From Actinomycetes bacterium (GTDB lineage: Bacteria > Actinomycetota > Acidimicrobiia > Acidimicrobiales > RAAP-2): 15,429 bases of DNA. Below are positions 13,729 to 15,429 of this stretch, in pieces. Positions within the stretch are counted from its first letter, which is position 1; every line of letters starts with the position of its first letter. The position numbers and the translations under genes are program-made. The notes beneath the pieces were generated by a model that was not told the DNA's origin, did not search any database, and saw only the letters and a list, made by a program, of their open reading frames with translations. The DNA is taken from NCBI GenBank assembly GCA_021800645.1, contig JAJYYT010000012.1, positions 1-15,429 on the forward strand, given 5' to 3'.

Positions 13729-15012
13729 ATGACCGACCCCGTCGCGCAACCAGCGGAGCAGGGCGGTCCTTCCCCGGACGTGCCCGAGCGCTTGGACGCC
13801 TGGGGGCCTTCGCCCGGGGCGTACGCGGCTGAGCTGCGCGAGGCGCGGCGTGGGGTGAAGCCGCAACTGATGAGGGCGATGAACGAGCGGGTGGTGCTCG
13901 AGGTCGTCCGCTCGGAAGGACCCGTGTCGCGCGGCGAGCTCTCGCACCTCTCGGGCCTCTCCAAGCCGACCGTCGCCGTGGCGATCACGGCGCTCGAAAG
14001 GGACGGGCTCGTGCGGGTAGCGGGCTTGCGCTCCGGGGCGCGAGGCCCGGCGACGACCCTCTACGAGATCCGCCCGGAGTCGGGCTTCGTGCTCGGTCTC
14101 GACGTCGGACGCGAGTACCTCCGTGGGGCGATCGCCGACATCACCGGCCGTGTGCACGCCCGGAGCGCTCGGCGCGTGACGGTGGCGGCCGCCGGCCACC
14201 GGGTCGCGGAGCTGCTCGGTCTCGCCGACAGCCTTTGCGAAGAAGCCGCCGTCCAGCGACGCCGCGTGACCCAGGTCGTCGTCGGGAGCCCAGGCGTCCT
14301 CGATCCGGCCAGGGGGACGCTCGTCGCCGCGCGCAACCTTCCGGGCTGGGGGCGCTTCGGGGTCGTCCAGGAGCTGAAGGAGGCGCTCGGCCGCTCGACG
14401 GTCGTCGAGAACGACATTGCGTTGGCGGCCCTCGCAGAGCGCGACCTCGGCCACGGACGGGGCGTTGGCACGTTCTGTTTCGTGAGCGTCGGCACGGGCA
14501 TCGGGATGGGACTGGTCATCGATGGACGGCTGCATCGCGGGGCGCGGGGCGCCGCAGGCGAGATCGCGTACTTTCCCATCGGCGGCACCGCGCGGGACGC
14601 GAGTCCCGGGCGGGTCCGCCACCACGGCGAGCTCGAGAGCGCGGCGTCTGCCTCGGCGGTGGTGCGGGCGGCGCGCCGAGCAGGCGTGATGGGCGCGAGC
14701 TCAGCGCGCCGTGTCTTCGCGGCGGCAGAGGCGGGGGACAGTCGGGCACGCGAGATCGTCGAAGATGAGGCGCTTCTGGTGGCCAAGGCGGTCGCGTCGG
14801 TTGCTGCCGTGGTGGATCCGGAGCTCGTGGTGCTGGGTGGCGGCATCGGCCGCGCGCCCGGCTTCGCCGCCCGCGTGGCCGAAGCGCTCGAAGGGATCTT
14901 CCCGTTCGCGCCGCGCCTGGTCGTGAGCGCGCTCGGCGACGACGCGGTGGCTGACGGCTGCCTCGCCCTCGGCGGAGAGATCGCCTGGCGCCTTCTCCTC
15001 GAGCGGTCTTGA
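13729..15012 (+). CDS. ROK-family transcriptional repressor (NagC/XylR type)
   Basis: This 427-residue protein couples an N-terminal winged helix-turn-helix (about 52-97: NERVVLEVV, VSRGELSHLSGLSKPTVAVAI) to a ROK sugar-binding domain. That domain keeps VVENDIALAALAE (E227-N228-D229), FVSVGTGIGMG and VDPELVVLGGGIG. The ATP loop is replaced by LDVGREYLRG, so it should sense sugar but not phosphorylate it. The usual cysteine zinc motif after GEIAYFPIGG (278-286) is absent, as in the neighbouring kinase. The start is the ATG at 13729; a TTG at 13678 would add 17 residues but overlaps the putative operator. The ribosome site is weak. Divergence from the kinase gene suggests it represses the operon and itself, with release by the imported sugar or its phosphate. 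Confidence 0.92.
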   Translation: MTDPVAQPAEQGGPSPDVPERLDAWGPSPGAYAAELREARRGVKPQLMRAMNERVVLEVVRSEGPVSRGELSHLSGLSKPTVAVAITALERDGLVRVAGLRSGARGPATTLYEIRPESGFVLGLDVGREYLRGAIADITGRVHARSARRVTVAAAGHRVAELLGLADSLCEEAAVQRRRVTQVVVGSPGVLDPARGTLVAARNLPGWGRFGVVQELKEALGRSTVVENDIALAALAERDLGHGRGVGTFCFVSVGTGIGMGLVIDGRLHRGARGAAGEIAYFPIGGTARDASPGRVRHHGELESAASASAVVRAARRAGVMGASSARRVFAAAEAGDSRAREIVEDEALLVAKAVASVAAVVDPELVVLGGGIGRAPGFAARVAEALEGIFPFAPRLVVSALGDDAVADGCLALGGEIAWRLLLERS

Positions 15013-15030
15013 GCGCCCCGACCGCCCGCT

Positions 15031-15046
15031 CGGCGCTTCGGCGCCG
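15031..15046 (+). terminator. Hairpin with TTCG loop after the ROK repressor gene
   Basis: CGGCGC-TTCG-GCGCCG is a perfect 6-bp stem closed by a highly stable tetraloop, 18 bases after the repressor stop codon. It lacks a long U tract, as is common for terminators in very GC-rich actinobacteria. Terminator function is inferred from position and stability. Confidence 0.55.
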
Positions 15047-15349
15047 TTCCGGGTGCGAGAGCCGTCGCTGCGAGTGAGCGCAACGTTGATGACCGGGCCT
15101 TCATTGATCAGGTATCGGTCTCGGGGTTGCCACCGAAGAAGGTTGGTGGGCCATCCCTTGGCCGTGGCGCCTCGCCTCGGCTCGACCTGCGGATCGAGCC
15201 CGACCTTGGCATGCTCTTCGCGAGCGTGCCGACGAGGAGCATCGCAGCATCTGCGCGCTCGCCCGGGACGCGGGGCGTACCCGACCACGCCGACGAGCGC
15301 GTGCCTGTCTTGAAGAACGTCGGTGCGTATCGTTGATGACCCGCGAGCC
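15047..15349. other. About 300 bp without a recognised gene
   Basis: Short frames cross this stretch on both strands, but none shows a known motif, a good ribosome site or the codon pattern of the neighbours. Base composition is more even than in the flanking genes, with an A/T-richer part at 15085-15145. One plus-strand frame ends at 15336 with PVLKNVGAYR and one minus-strand frame reads PPTFFGGNPETDT; I do not recognise either. It may be ordinary spacer or the remains of a decayed gene. Confidence 0.5.
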
Positions 15350-15429
15350 ATGACCCCTTCACCTGAGCACCCTGGCCGAGCCGACGCACTGCTCACAGCG
15401 CCGGTGGGTCGCTGCCTCGTCGCCGAGGT
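15350..15429 (+). CDS. Possible start of an unidentified gene, cut by the window edge
   Basis: An ATG at 15350 opens 26 codons that remain open to the right edge (MTPSPEHPGRADALLTAP then VGRCLVAE). An upstream in-frame GTG at 15323 is the alternative start; the frame closes at a TGA at 15311. There is no strong ribosome site and too little sequence to assign a family. Listed because it is open and sits downstream of the repressor terminator. Confidence 0.35.
   Translation, partial: MTPSPEHPGRADALLTAPVGRCLVAE

Noticed and set aside
13660..14625. Continuation of the ROK kinase frame upstream to 14625
   Set aside because: It is antisense to the ROK repressor gene and crosses the divergent promoter region; it has no domain features.
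14701..15396. 231-codon minus-strand frame
   Set aside because: More than 300 bases are antisense to the ROK repressor and the remaining part shows no motif or ribosome site.

Overview
The window is very GC-rich, with strong G/C third positions, frequent GTG starts and tightly packed or overlapping genes. Together with actinobacterial-style gene families, this suggests a member of the Actinomycetota. The exact class cannot be fixed from the sequence (Acidimicrobiia or Thermoleophilia are plausible guesses). There are no tRNA, rRNA, CRISPR or intact insertion-sequence features. The window holds about ten convincing genes, plus one possible gene start at the right edge.

Left region (1-3674). 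A DAO-type FAD-dependent oxidoreductase runs off the left edge on the minus strand. It is divergent from a two-gene plus-strand unit, a Rieske non-heme iron oxygenase followed by uracil phosphoribosyltransferase (upp), which overlap by 4 bases. The divergent spacer carries five copies of a 14/15-bp G-rich tandem repeat. A small secreted or membrane-anchored protein of unknown function follows; it has a TAAAAT -10 box and a stable hairpin just upstream.

Central and right region (3675-15012). This looks like one carbohydrate-use locus. A cytoplasmic GH2 enzyme of the exo-beta-D-glucosaminidase type (plus strand) points toward a five-gene minus-strand operon: ROK sugar kinase, family-5 solute-binding protein, DppB-like permease, DppC-like permease, and one fused double ATPase. 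A ROK-family repressor is divergent from the kinase. The inferred flow is import of an oligosaccharide by an Opp/Dpp-type transporter, cleavage from the non-reducing end by the GH2 enzyme, phosphorylation by the ROK kinase, and control by the ROK repressor. An inverted repeat upstream of the GH2 gene and one in the kinase/repressor spacer share an AG(A/G)TAG...TTCCT core, which would tie both transcription units to one regulator. The substrate (amino-sugar oligomers such as chito-oligosaccharides) is inferred from the GH2 subtype only.

Right edge (15013-15429). A hairpin with a TTCG loop follows the repressor. About 300 bp without a recognisable gene comes next, then a possible start of another plus-strand gene.

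A theme across the window is short G/C-rich tandem repeats: in frame in the FAD oxidoreductase, in two intergenic spacers, and at the C-terminus of the ROK kinase. I found no clearly unprecedented system. The most interesting points are the Rieske/upp coupling, the shared candidate operator, two neighbouring ROK proteins that both lack the usual cysteine zinc motif, and the repeat-encoded protein segments.
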